NCBI RefSeq assembly: GCF_900143625.1
Contig: NZ_FRFF01000064.1
Coordinates: 1 to 64,000 of the forward strand
DNA from: Nocardiopsis sp. JB363
Lineage (GTDB): Bacteria; Actinomycetota; Actinomycetes; Streptosporangiales; Streptosporangiaceae
Direction of reading: 5' to 3'
Length of the DNA stretch: 64,000 nt
Shown: piece after piece, positions 44,220-52,016 of the stretch
How positions within the stretch are numbered: position 1 is the first letter of the stretch
Layout: each line of letters begins with the position of its first letter
The notes under the pieces: model-generated
What the model was told of the DNA's origin: nothing
The model's input: the letters and a program-made list of their open reading frames with translations, nothing else
Databases searched by the model: none
Position numbers and translations under genes: made by a program

Positions 44220-45146
44220 GTGCCCGTACGACTCCTCCATGTGGGACCGGTGATCATCGACGTCGTGATGGAGGTCGATGGTGTGCCCGAGCCCGGCGGT
44301 GGTTCCTTCGCGAGCTCCTCGCGGGCCCTGCCCGGGGGCGGGTTCAACGTGGTCTCCGCGGCCGCGCGCGCCGGATGCGAGGTGGAGTACGCGGGCGCGC
44401 ACGGGACCGGACCCAACGGTGACCTGGTGCGGGCGGCCCTGCGCGACGAGGGTGTGCAGGTCGCGCACCCACCCCGGCCGGCGGCCGACACCGGTTTCTG
44501 CGTGGTCATGGTGGATCCGAGCGCCGAACGCACCTTCGTCACCCACCTGGGCGCGGAGATGGACCTGCCCCTGTCCGACCTGAACGGTCTGCGGCCGAGG
44601 TCGGGCGAGTTCGTCTACACGGTGGGGTACTCGCTGTTGCCGGGCGAGCGAGCGGAGGACCTGGTGACCTGGATCGGTGGGTTGGCCCCCGACGTGCGTC
44701 TGGTCCTGGACCCCGCGCCGGTGGTGGGGATGATCCCCCACGCGACCTTGGATCGAGTGCTGCCCCGGGTGGACGTGCTCAGCCTCAGTGCCGCCGAGGC
44801 CGCCACGCTCACCGGCACCTCTGACCGGACGGAGGCGGCCACAGTGTTGTCCGAACGCATCGACGGCGTGGTGGTGCTGCGCGCCGGCGCCGAGGGCTGT
44901 CTGGTCGCGGAGCCCGGTAGTACTCCGGTGCACGTTCCCGGGTTCGAGGTCGAGGCCGTGGACACCAACGGCGCGGGCGACGCGCACGTGGGCGTGTTCG
45001 TCGCGGCCCTGGCCACGGGGGAGGAAGCGGTCCCGGCCGCCCGCCGGGCCAACGCCGCTGCGGCCTTGGCCGTCACCCGCAGGGGCCCCGCCACTTCTCC
45101 CGACACCGAGGAAGTGGACGCGTTCCTGGCAGACCGAGATCGATGA
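44220..45146 (+). CDS. PfkB-family carbohydrate kinase
   Basis: A 308-residue ribokinase-like sugar kinase. The N-terminal signature is ALPGGGFNVVSAAARAG, and the C-terminal anion hole and catalytic base are in DTNGAGDAHVGVF near 260, with the base Asp in GAGD. It probably phosphorylates a sugar or nucleoside in the cytoplasm; which one cannot be told. Start GTG at 44220, with GAGAGGAC upstream. The gene ends four bases before the stop of the convergent GNAT gene, so there is no room for a terminator. Confidence 0.87.
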   Translation: MPVRLLHVGPVIIDVVMEVDGVPEPGGGSFASSSRALPGGGFNVVSAAARAGCEVEYAGAHGTGPNGDLVRAALRDEGVQVAHPPRPAADTGFCVVMVDPSAERTFVTHLGAEMDLPLSDLNGLRPRSGEFVYTVGYSLLPGERAEDLVTWIGGLAPDVRLVLDPAPVVGMIPHATLDRVLPRVDVLSLSAAEAATLTGTSDRTEAATVLSERIDGVVVLRAGAEGCLVAEPGSTPVHVPGFEVEAVDTNGAGDAHVGVFVAALATGEEAVPAARRANAAAALAVTRRGPATSPDTEEVDAFLADRDR

Positions 45147-45150
45147 CCCC

Positions 45151-45669
45151 TCAGGCGTGTCCGGGAAGGGCGACGTGGACGCTGTGGGGTCCGTCGTAGT
45201 GAAAGCCCCGGCCCACCATGAGGAAGCCCAGGCGTTCGGCCAGTCGGAGGCTGGGAGTGTTGTCCACGTGCACCAGCGCCCACACCGAGTCGAGCCCCAG
45301 TTCGTCGAGCCCGTGCCGGAGCAGCGCCCGGGCCGCCTCGGTGGCCAACCCGGACCCACCGAACCTCGTGTCCAGGTACCAGCCGATCTCCGGCAGGTCG
45401 CCGGGCAGTTCCTTCGAGGGGCGTAGGTGGGCCAGACCGACCACCTGGTTCTCCCTCACCATCACCCAATGACCGAGTTCCGGTGGGCCCTCGTAGGCGA
45501 GCCGGTAGTCCACCATCGTCCGGGCCAGGTCCGGATCGGAGAGGTCGGCGCCCAAGTGGGCACTGATCGTCGGGTCCGCGAACAACGCCACCACGTCGTC
45601 GGCGTACCGGCGCTTCAGGGGGACCAATGTCAGTCGCCCGGTCTCGACGATCGCTTGCTTCACTCCCAC
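45151..45669 (-). CDS. GNAT acetyltransferase
   Basis: A 172-residue N-acetyltransferase of the RimJ/RimL type: ETGRLTLVPLKRRYADDVVALF at the start and the acetyl-CoA-binding DTRFGGSGLATEAARALL region near 105. The GTG at 45669 was chosen because GAGG lies eight bases upstream; a GTG two codons later (45663) is also possible. Its promoter side abuts the truncated toxin reading frame at 45720, so the deletion that removed the toxin ended close to this gene. Confidence 0.82.
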   Translation of the reverse strand: MGVKQAIVETGRLTLVPLKRRYADDVVALFADPTISAHLGADLSDPDLARTMVDYRLAYEGPPELGHWVMVRENQVVGLAHLRPSKELPGDLPEIGWYLDTRFGGSGLATEAARALLRHGLDELGLDSVWALVHVDNTPSLRLAERLGFLMVGRGFHYDGPHSVHVALPGHA

Positions 45670-45719
45670 ACAACCCACCTCGCATATCCACTGTGCCGAC
45701 GGCATCGCTCCGGACACGG

Positions 45720-45806
45720 TTACCGGTCCGTCTGAACCACCTTGGCCTTGCGCACTGCCAAGGCGAGGAGCGTCCCCGTGTCGTAGACGGGTACGCGGGC
45801 ACTCAT
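45720..45806 (-). pseudogene. Truncated PIN-domain toxin remnant
   Basis: A 28-codon frame overlapping the upstream 74-residue gene by four bases (ATGA). Its peptide begins MSARVPVYDTGTLLALAVRK, which matches the first strand and helix of VapC-like PIN toxins, including the first catalytic Asp (Asp9). A stop follows at residue 29 and the rest of the roughly 130-residue domain is gone. I read it as the surviving 5' end of a toxin gene. Confidence 0.6.
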
Positions 45807-46027
45807 ACCTCGCCCCGGCTCTGGACTTGGGATTCCGCGGTGCCGTAGACCAGACTCATCGCCTCGTCGACTTCATGGCGCTCGTCCACGTTCAGAGAGT
45901 CATCGCCGACCTCGTCGACAGGTCCGTGATGCTCGGCGCGCCCTTCGGCCTCAGCAATCAGCGCGTCGACGCTCGCGAACTCCGCCTCATCCGGATCGAG
46001 GCTGGTGCTGATTCGAACCTCCGCCAT
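45803..46027 (-). CDS. Putative antitoxin partner of the truncated PIN toxin
   Basis: A 74-residue acidic protein, MAEVRISTSLDP at the start, then mostly helix-forming with many Glu and Asp residues. I do not recognise the family. The four-base overlap with the toxin stub downstream, its small size and acidity are what one expects of an antitoxin, whose first gene usually precedes the toxin. It could now be an orphan. There is no evident ribosome binding site, and the flanking DNA is AT-richer than the surroundings. Confidence 0.5.
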   Translation of the reverse strand: MAEVRISTSLDPDEAEFASVDALIAEAEGRAEHHGPVDEVGDDSLNVDERHEVDEAMSLVYGTAESQVQSRGEV

Positions 46028-46082
46028 ACGAGTATTACGCCTTGTCCAGCAAGCACCATCGAAGCAGGGAACACGCCTCGGA

Positions 46083-46334
46083 TCAGTGTTTGAAGTGGAT
46101 GAAAAGGCGACCGAAGTTCTTCGAATCCTTCTCCACCCGGTGGTAGCGGGCCTTGACGTCCTTGCGGTCCAGGAAGCGCAGCACGCGCTTCTTCAACTGG
46201 CCCGAGCCCTTGCCCGGGATGATCTCCACGGTCTTGGCCTTCTTGCTCTCGGCCTCGTCCATGATGTCGTTCAGGGCCTGGTCGATACTGCGCCCCTTGT
46301 TGAAGATGTCGTGGAGATCGAGTTTGAGCCGCAC
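46083..46334 (-). CDS. Small Smr-domain protein
   Basis: An 83-residue stand-alone Smr domain: LDLHDIFNKG near 5-14, then EIIPGKGSGQLKKRVLRFL, where the usual H-G-x-G loop reads PGKGSG. Smr domains are nucleases or nucleic-acid-binding modules; stand-alone versions act on RNA or branched DNA in some bacteria. GTG at 46334, seven bases after GGGAGG, is clearly the start; the upstream open frame is not similar. It is a single-gene unit. Confidence 0.85.
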   Translation of the reverse strand: MRLKLDLHDIFNKGRSIDQALNDIMDEAESKKAKTVEIIPGKGSGQLKKRVLRFLDRKDVKARYHRVEKDSKNFGRLFIHFKH

Positions 46335-46440
46335 GCTTCTTCCTCCCGGTCGATTGGCACGGATGATACGCGCACAAGCACCATGCACTCCGACCAGCCC
46401 CCGAAGCCCCCGCTCCGAAGAGCGGGGGCGGGCGGCGAGG

Positions 46441-46875
46441 TCAGGCACGGCGCCACGGTTCGGGTAGCGGAGACCCTGCGCGAAGCAGACCCTCCAGCGC
46501 CTTCCAATGACGGCAGGCTTCACGGAGCGCGGTGAACACCGGTCCGGTCTCCCCGGTCTCACGGAGCGCTTCGGACAGAGCGTCGTACACCCGGGTGACC
46601 GCCTCCATGTCTCCCTCGTGGCCGCTCAGGAACCAGCGGGACGGCAACGGAGCACCCGCACGGAGCAGGGAATCCAGCGTCGTGAACACGTTGTCGGCGC
46701 TGTTCAGGGTGGCCACCGCGTCGCACGGCAGCCCAGGTGAGGCCAGCAGTCGGTGGAGCTGCGCGGCGCAGGCGTTCACCACGAACGGTTCCGTGTGCTC
46801 CGTGTGCGAGCCCTCGTGACCCTGGCCCAGGCCACAGCGCGGCGACGCACAGTCCAAAGGTTCGATGTTCGTCAT
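46441..46875 (-). CDS. Unknown small protein with a Cys/His N-terminal motif
   Basis: A 144-residue protein I do not recognise. The N-terminus has C-x4-C-x5-H-x3-H (Cys9, Cys14, His20, His24; the segment ends GHEGSHTEH), a pattern often seen in small actinophage and plasmid proteins and probably a metal site. The rest is helical. It starts inside the stop of the gene upstream (ATGA), so the two are coupled. Together with that gene it is divergent from the GntR regulator at 47386. Confidence 0.65.
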   Translation of the reverse strand: MTNIEPLDCASPRCGLGQGHEGSHTEHTEPFVVNACAAQLHRLLASPGLPCDAVATLNSADNVFTTLDSLLRAGAPLPSRWFLSGHEGDMEAVTRVYDALSEALRETGETGPVFTALREACRHWKALEGLLRAGSPLPEPWRRA

Positions 46876-47213
46876 GCCGCCACCCCCGTGGCGACCGCCA
46901 GTGTCCGCACGTGGTGGACGTAGTACCCGCGCACCATGCTCGCCGGCGGGAGCGGATAGCGCGGATCCACCATCAGGGGATCGACCCAGGGCATGGGACG
47001 GGGGAGTGAGTCGACAGGCTCGCGAGGAGCCGGGATCACCGGGGAAGAGCACCCCGACGCGGACGAGGCCACGTACCTGCGGACGCGGCGAGCGCGGTTG
47101 CGGCGCAGCTCGGCGAGAACACCCGCGCAGCGTCCGTAGGGGTCGGCGTGGACGGCCTGTGAGGGCCTGATCAGCCTCATCAGGCAAGCGAACAGAGCGA
47201 TAAGGTAAGACAT
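46872..47213 (-). CDS. Unknown small basic protein
   Basis: A 113-residue protein starting MSYLIALFACLMRLIRPSQ, a hydrophobic N-terminal stretch that could be a short anchor, then an Arg-rich part (LAELRRNRARRVRRYV) and a Pro-rich end (PRYPLPPASMVRGYYVHHV). I know no family for it. It is the first gene of a two-gene unit, the next one overlapping by four bases, and is divergent from a short GntR regulator that probably controls it. Confidence 0.6.
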   Translation of the reverse strand: MSYLIALFACLMRLIRPSQAVHADPYGRCAGVLAELRRNRARRVRRYVASSASGCSSPVIPAPREPVDSLPRPMPWVDPLMVDPRYPLPPASMVRGYYVHHVRTLAVATGVAA

Positions 47214-47312
47214 GTTGCCGCTCCTTCTAAGCGGTGACCATGGCCCCCGGAAGCGTTGGCGCGCTTCGCGGGGGTTCCGTCGTTGACGGGGCCTTCACTG
47301 TACACGACTGTT

Positions 47313-47331
47313 CATGGGTAGTACATGGGTA
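47313..47331. promoter_or_regulatory. Direct-repeat operator candidate
   Basis: CATGGGTA occurs twice, at 47313-47320 and 47324-47331, spaced 11 bp apart, between the divergent small-gene unit and the GntR gene. TGTAC at 47299-47303 and GTACA at 47321-47325 also form inverted arms across the region. Spacing by one helical turn suggests regulator binding. Confidence 0.5.
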
Positions 47332-47385
47332 CCTGCGCACTCCCTCAGAAGGGCCTCGTTACCTTCGCCCTACCATGATTGATGC

Positions 47386-47652
47386 ATGGACTTGCCACAG
47401 GGGTTCGGACCCGATTCGGAAATCGACGTGTTGGCCATGCCGCCTGTGTGGCTACAACTCGCGGCCATCCTGGTCGCCCGGATCGAGACAGGGCGCTACC
47501 AGGTCGGACGTGCGATCCCTTCACTCACGCAGCTCACCCAAGAGTTCGGCGTCTCACGAGGGACCGTGGCCAAAGCAACGAAGTACCTCACCGACAACGG
47601 CAGGGCACAATCCGTCCATGGACGCGGCGTGTTCGTGCTGCCCTACGAATGA
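47386..47652 (+). CDS. Short GntR-family regulator
   Basis: An 88-residue protein containing little more than a GntR winged helix: QLAAILVARIETGRYQVGRAIPSLTQLTQEFGVSRGTVAKATKYLTDNG and the wing SVHGRGVFVLP. There is no ligand-binding domain. Such short GntR proteins are common in integrative elements and in control of small accessory operons. It is divergent from the two-gene unit at 46441-47213, with the direct repeats between. Confidence 0.85.
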   Translation: MDLPQGFGPDSEIDVLAMPPVWLQLAAILVARIETGRYQVGRAIPSLTQLTQEFGVSRGTVAKATKYLTDNGRAQSVHGRGVFVLPYE

Positions 47653-47732
47653 CCCTCACACAAGGGCGATAGCCGGGCCCCGGGAACCTACGCCGCGGAC
47701 TTGAACCAGGCCTGAACCGACACCGCACTCCG

Positions 47733-48218
47733 TCACAGGCGCAGCTCGAAGCACATCCGGTCCGTGCCGGGACCCTCATAGCCCTCGTGCGGGCCCGTCA
47801 CGGTGAACCCCACGGACCGGTGGAAGGCGATCGACCGCTCGTTCGAAGGCGAAGTCACCGCGCGCACCACTCCCCTGCCCTCCGCGAGGGCCGTGTCGAT
47901 GAACAACCGGTACAGCTCCCGGGCCAACCCGCTCCGACGCTGTTCCGGAGCGACCCCCGCGAAGTGCACGTAGGCCTCCTCCGGCCGCGCTTGCGAGGGG
48001 AAACCCACCAGGAACCCCACCAAACTCCCCCCGTCCTCCGCGACGAGACTGGTGGTGTGGAAGTGGTCCAGGAACAACCGGGGCAGGATGTGCGTGACCG
48101 GCTTGCCCCACCAGGCGTCACACACCCGAAGAATCCGCCCGTGGTCCTCCGACCGAGCGTTGCGGATCACCGTCCCGGCCGGCCCGGCACCTTCCCATGT
48201 CCCACTCCAGGCGTTCAT
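47733..48218 (-). CDS. GNAT acetyltransferase
   Basis: A 161-residue N-acetyltransferase. The acetyl-CoA loop lies in GVAPEQRRSGLARELYRLF near 90, and the C-terminal beta strand block in NERSIAFHRSVGFTVTG. The substrate is unknown. Its ATG overlaps the stop of the PARG-like gene upstream by four bases, so the two are co-translated and may act on the same modification pathway. Confidence 0.87.
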   Translation of the reverse strand: MNAWSGTWEGAGPAGTVIRNARSEDHGRILRVCDAWWGKPVTHILPRLFLDHFHTTSLVAEDGGSLVGFLVGFPSQARPEEAYVHFAGVAPEQRRSGLARELYRLFIDTALAEGRGVVRAVTSPSNERSIAFHRSVGFTVTGPHEGYEGPGTDRMCFELRL

Positions 48219-49027
48219 CCGCCGAAGACCTCCTCGAAGGGTGCCCGCACCGCCGGATCACGGTCCAACACGGCGAACACCACCTGGTCGAAGACCCCCG
48301 CGAACTCCCCCTTCAGGTGACGTCCGAACGCACCGGCCACGACGGCCGGAGCGTTACCGAACACCCCACAACCCCAGGCACCCAGAACCAACCGGGTGGC
48401 CCCATGATGTGCCGCCACGGCCAGGACCGCACGGGCCCGCGTCTCCAGCGCACCCACCACCAGGTCGGCGCGCTCGGGCTGGTTGCGGTCCACCATCCGC
48501 CGGTTGGGCGCGGGCGAGGTCAGGAAGTCGACCGGAACCGCCTCGGACAACCACCCGCCCTTGGCGTCGCGGTAGACCGGCACGCTCGGCGACCAGATCA
48601 CCCGGTCGGAGTACAGCAGGCTCCGCTCGCCGCGATGGTGCTCGTAGTACTCGGGACAACGGGTCAGCGAGTCGTACAGCGCGCTGGATCGCGCCAGGCT
48701 CTCCTCCTGGGCGCGCGCCCCGTTGACCACCCCGCCACCGGGGTTACGAGCCGACGCGAAGTTGAGCGCCGTGACCCGGCCACCGCTCTCACCGGCCACC
48801 CGCCGCGCGGCAGCCAGGGTGTCCTCCCCGGTCACCTCGTAACGGGTGTCGAACCGAGGCTCGGGTACCGGCAGCGCGGCGCTCTCCTCGGGCAGGTGCA
48901 ACCGCGTACCCTCCCGCATCACGGCGAGCGGACCCGTCAGGTCCACCACCCGCCCTTCCACCGCGTAGTGGCCGGCCTCGTAGGCCTCCCGGGTCTGTCG
49001 CCACACCTCGCGCATGCGTACGGACAC
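48215..49027 (-). CDS. Bacterial-type poly(ADP-ribose) glycohydrolase-like protein (TIGR02452)
   Basis: A 270-residue macrodomain-related protein. The PARG catalytic pattern is present as NPGGGVVNGARAQEESLAR, with GGG and the QEE acidic pair; later blocks are LLYSDRVIWSPSVPVYRD and LVLGAWGCGVFGNAPAVVA. Members remove poly- or mono-ADP-ribose. The GTG at 49027 gives the usual family N-terminus (MREVWRQTREAYEAGHY) and has GGGAG upstream; GTG and ATG alternatives lie 14 codons before and 4 after. It overlaps the GNAT gene downstream. Confidence 0.9.
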   Translation of the reverse strand: MSVRMREVWRQTREAYEAGHYAVEGRVVDLTGPLAVMREGTRLHLPEESAALPVPEPRFDTRYEVTGEDTLAAARRVAGESGGRVTALNFASARNPGGGVVNGARAQEESLARSSALYDSLTRCPEYYEHHRGERSLLYSDRVIWSPSVPVYRDAKGGWLSEAVPVDFLTSPAPNRRMVDRNQPERADLVVGALETRARAVLAVAAHHGATRLVLGAWGCGVFGNAPAVVAGAFGRHLKGEFAGVFDQVVFAVLDRDPAVRAPFEEVFGG

Positions 49028-49125
49028 CACTGCTCCCTTCGTCCGGCCCGAAGCTACAGCGCGCTCCATCCGAACCCAAGGGGTTTTTCACCAGCCCGGG
49101 ACCCCCGCACCAGGGGGCGTTCCTT

Positions 49126-49959
49126 CTACGGCTTGACCGCGCTGAACACCGCGGTGCCGGGAATGATACGACCGCGCACCGGCCCCCAGCCTCCCCACAC
49201 CTGGTCGTTGTCCTGCGGCCACTCGGGTTCGATCAGGTCGCGCAGGACCAGCCCGGCCGACGCGATGCCCCGCACCCAGTCGCCGATCGTGTGGTGGTGT
49301 TCGGCGTAGATGGCCCGACCGTCCCCGTCCTCCTCCACGTAGGCACGCCGGTCGAAGTAGGACTGCTGGACGGTCAGCCCCTGTTCGGTGGGGTCGTCGG
49401 GAAAGCACCACCGGATCGGGTGGGTCACCGAGAACACGAACCGCCCGCCCGGGCGCAGCGTCCGAGCGGCCTCGGCCAGCGCGCTCTCGGCAGCGGGCAC
49501 GAACGGAAAGGCCCCGAAGGCGGAGAAGACCACGTCGAAGGAGTCGGTGGCGAACGGTAGACGCTGGGCGTCGGCCTGCACGGTGGGCACCCGCAGGTCG
49601 GTCTGCTCGTCGATCCGCCGCGAATGCTGGAGCTGACGCCAGGACAGGTCGAAGGCGACCACCTCCGCCACGCCTTGGGCGCGCAGCCACCGGGAGCACT
49701 GGCCCGCCCCGCAGCCGATCTCCAGGACGCGGGCACCGGTCACGTCACCGAGCAGCCGTGCCTCGGCCTCGTCGAGCCCCTCCGGAGACCAGATGAACCC
49801 GGCGTCGCGCAGGAACTCCCCGTGTTCGGCCTGGTAGGCGTCGGCCGCCCCGTCCCACCAGTACCGCCCCGCCCGGGCACTCTCCTTCGCGCCCACGGCG
49901 CGTCGGTCCACCCCGCCGGGCACCGGGTACTCCGGGCCCCCGCTCAGGTCGTCGTCCAC
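49126..49959 (-). CDS. Class I SAM-dependent methyltransferase
   Basis: A 277-residue methyltransferase with SAM motif I VLEIGCGAGQCSRWL near 78-92, acidic strand 2 in VVAFDLSWRQLQ, and FDVVFSAFGAFPFV. The N-terminal segment RYWWDGAADAYQAEHGEFL is typical of a large actinobacterial small-molecule methyltransferase group. The substrate is unknown. The start is GTG at 49959, with AGGAGC close upstream; it begins seven bases downstream of the SURF1 stop on the same strand, so the two are probably co-transcribed. Confidence 0.85.
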   Translation of the reverse strand: MDDDLSGGPEYPVPGGVDRRAVGAKESARAGRYWWDGAADAYQAEHGEFLRDAGFIWSPEGLDEAEARLLGDVTGARVLEIGCGAGQCSRWLRAQGVAEVVAFDLSWRQLQHSRRIDEQTDLRVPTVQADAQRLPFATDSFDVVFSAFGAFPFVPAAESALAEAARTLRPGGRFVFSVTHPIRWCFPDDPTEQGLTVQQSYFDRRAYVEEDGDGRAIYAEHHHTIGDWVRGIASAGLVLRDLIEPEWPQDNDQVWGGWGPVRGRIIPGTAVFSAVKP

Positions 49960-49966
49960 ACCGCTC

Positions 49967-50872
49967 CTAGTTCTGTGTCTGTTGGATCCGGTCGGCGGAA
50001 GCGCCCCCGGCCTCGTCTCCGGCCTCACCCCCGGCCCCATCGCCGGTCGTATCACCGGGTGCGGCCTCGTCCCCGCCCCCGGCCCCTCCCGGGCCCGGGC
50101 TCTCGCCTGAGGTCTCGCCCGAGGTCTCGTCCTGGGGCGGATCCTGCAGTTCCCGCCGGATGAGGATGATCCATCCGACCACCACGACGATGGTGAACAC
50201 CCACCACTGGAAGGCGTAGGAGGCACTCATGCCCTGGTCCTCCTCGCGCAGGGCGAGGCGCTCGGGTGCCGGGTCGGGCACCGGGTCCTGCTCGATGAGC
50301 TCCGCGTAGCCGCCGTAGATCGGGTACGGCAGCTCGTCGGAGAGCCGCTCGATGTCGACGAACATGATCTGCCCCTCGGGCAGCCCACCGTGTTCGCGCA
50401 GACCGGTGTTCTCCTCCGTCTCACCGAACTGCAGACGCCCGGTCACCTCGATGGTGCCCTCCGGCACCGGGGGGACCTCCGGGGTGTCCTTCGCGGTCTC
50501 CCCGCGTTCGATCCACCCCCGGTTGACGAGCAGGGCGGTCCCGTCGTCGGTGACCAGCGGGGTGAGGACGTGGAACCCCACCCCTTGGGAGCCGTCTCGG
50601 TTGCGCAACAGCAACTGGTGGTCGGTGTCCCAGGTCCCCTCCGCCTGGACCGTGCGCCATCGGTCCTCGGGCGGGACATCACCGCCCACGGTGGCGAGTT
50701 CCTCCACCGGCACGGGCTCGGCCGCCACGTTGCCCTGTTGGAGGTCGACCGACGCGGCACGCTGCTCGGCACGGTCGAGCTGCCAGAACCCCAACCAGAT
50801 GAAGGACGGGACGACCAGCAGGACGAGCGCGTGAAAGGCCAGCATGCGTCTGGAGAACAGGACTTTGAGCAC
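49967..50872 (-). CDS. SURF1-family cytochrome oxidase assembly protein
   Basis: A 301-residue membrane protein with two spans, near residues 11-29 (FHALVLLVVPSFIWLGFWQL) and 225-246 (YAFQWWVFTIVVVVGWIILI), and an extracytoplasmic domain between. Family motifs LGFWQLDRAEQR, LLLRNRDGSQGVGFHVLTPL and LLVNRGWI are present. SURF1 helps insert haem a into cytochrome oxidase. The C-terminal 50 residues are a Gly/Glu/Asp-rich disordered tail that is not usual for the family. GTG start. Confidence 0.9.
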   Translation of the reverse strand: MLKVLFSRRMLAFHALVLLVVPSFIWLGFWQLDRAEQRAASVDLQQGNVAAEPVPVEELATVGGDVPPEDRWRTVQAEGTWDTDHQLLLRNRDGSQGVGFHVLTPLVTDDGTALLVNRGWIERGETAKDTPEVPPVPEGTIEVTGRLQFGETEENTGLREHGGLPEGQIMFVDIERLSDELPYPIYGGYAELIEQDPVPDPAPERLALREEDQGMSASYAFQWWVFTIVVVVGWIILIRRELQDPPQDETSGETSGESPGPGGAGGGDEAAPGDTTGDGAGGEAGDEAGGASADRIQQTQN

Positions 50873-50896
50873 GTCTTCGAGGTTATGAGACGACGG

Positions 50897-50943
50897 CGGC
50901 CGCGCCGCACCGCCCCCATGTCGGGAGCGGCACGGCGCGGCCG
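50897..50943 (-). terminator. Terminator after the chaplin gene
   Basis: CGGCCGCGCCG (50897-50907) pairs with CGGCGCGGCCG (50933-50943), an 11-bp perfect stem, about 30 bp past the chaplin stop on the minus strand. Confidence 0.8.
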
Positions 50944-50972
50944 TGAGCGTGGATCCCTACCCGGGACGTGTC

Positions 50973-52016
50973 CTACTCCTCGTCGGCGGTGGCGGCGGCA
51001 GCCTTGCGCTTGCGGGCGAAGTACAGACCGGCGCCACCGGCCCCGACGGCGGCCAGGGCGGCGGCGACCAGGCCGCTCAGCGCGCTACCGGTGACGGCGA
51101 GCGCGGGGCCGTCGGCCTGGTCGGAGGGCGCGGGCTTGTCGTCGGAGGGCTGCTCCTCGCGCTCGTGCTCCTTCTCCGGGTCCTCCGGGGTCTCCTCGGG
51201 CTTCTCGGGCTCCTCTTCCGGGGTCTCCGGCTCTTCCTCGGGCTCCTCGGGGGTCTCCTCGCGCTCCTCCTCAGGGGTCTCCGGCTCGTCCTCGGAGATC
51301 GTCTCGACGCAGGAGGCCTCGGCCATGCCCAGGACGGAGACGGCGTTGCCGCAGATCTCGACCGCGGCGTCGACGGGAACGACGACCTGGTTGCCGCTGG
51401 CCACACCACCGGAACCGTCGGTGGAGACCTCGGACGCGCCCTCGTTGTCCGGGGAGGCGTGAATGATGTTGATGACGGTGGTGCAGCTGGCGCTGGAGGC
51501 GCCGAGGACCGCGACGGAGTTGCCGCAGATGTCGATGGCGGCGTCGACCGGCAGGACGATCTGGTTGCCGCTGGCCACACCACCGGAACCGTCGGTGGAG
51601 GCGTTGGTGCTCGGGGCGCCCTCCTCTTCCAGGACCTCGACGACGGAGGTGCAATCGGCCTCGGAGACACCGGCGACGGCGGCGGAGTTGCCGCACACGT
51701 CCAAGGCCGCGTCGACCGGGACCACGATCTGGTTGCCGCTGGCGATCCCACCGGAACCGTCGGTGGAGGCGGAGTGGCCACTGCTCTCGTAGAGGACCTC
51801 GGACACCTTGGTGCACTCGCCCTTGGAGATGCCCAGGATGGCGAGCGCGTTGCCGCACAGGTCGGCCTCGACGTCGACGGGGACGACCACCTGGTTTCCG
51901 CTGCCCACCCCGCCCGAGCCGTCGGTCTGGGCGTCGGCGAAGGCGGCACCGATCGGCGCCAGAACCAATCCGGCGGTCATTGCGGTGGCGAAGGAGTAAC
52001 GGAGCGTGTTGCGCAT
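50973..52016 (-). CDS. Sortase-anchored chaplin with four chaplin domains
   Basis: A 347-residue surface protein. After a signal peptide (cleavage near 28) come four chaplin domains at about 33-68, 87-122, 142-178 and 199-236, each with G-S-G-N-x-V/I-x-x-P-V and two cysteines about 14 apart (CGN). A Pro/Glu linker (241-303) leads to the sortase motif LAVTG (306-310), a membrane span and the basic end ARKRK. Chaplins assemble into amyloid fibrils that coat aerial hyphae and spores. Long chaplins of streptomycetes usually have two domains, so four is unusual. ATG start at 52016; the ribosome binding site is weak. Confidence 0.92.
   Translation of the reverse strand: MRNTLRYSFATAMTAGLVLAPIGAAFADAQTDGSGGVGSGNQVVVPVDVEADLCGNALAILGISKGECTKVSEVLYESSGHSASTDGSGGIASGNQIVVPVDAALDVCGNSAAVAGVSEADCTSVVEVLEEEGAPSTNASTDGSGGVASGNQIVLPVDAAIDICGNSVAVLGASSASCTTVINIIHASPDNEGASEVSTDGSGGVASGNQVVVPVDAAVEICGNAVSVLGMAEASCVETISEDEPETPEEEREETPEEPEEEPETPEEEPEKPEETPEDPEKEHEREEQPSDDKPAPSDQADGPALAVTGSALSGLVAAALAAVGAGGAGLYFARKRKAAAATADEE

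Noticed and set aside
44088-45359. Long N-terminal extension of the second VOC gene
   Set aside because: It would be antisense to the PfkB kinase; the ATG at 44087 has a perfect ribosome binding site and gives the family N-terminus.
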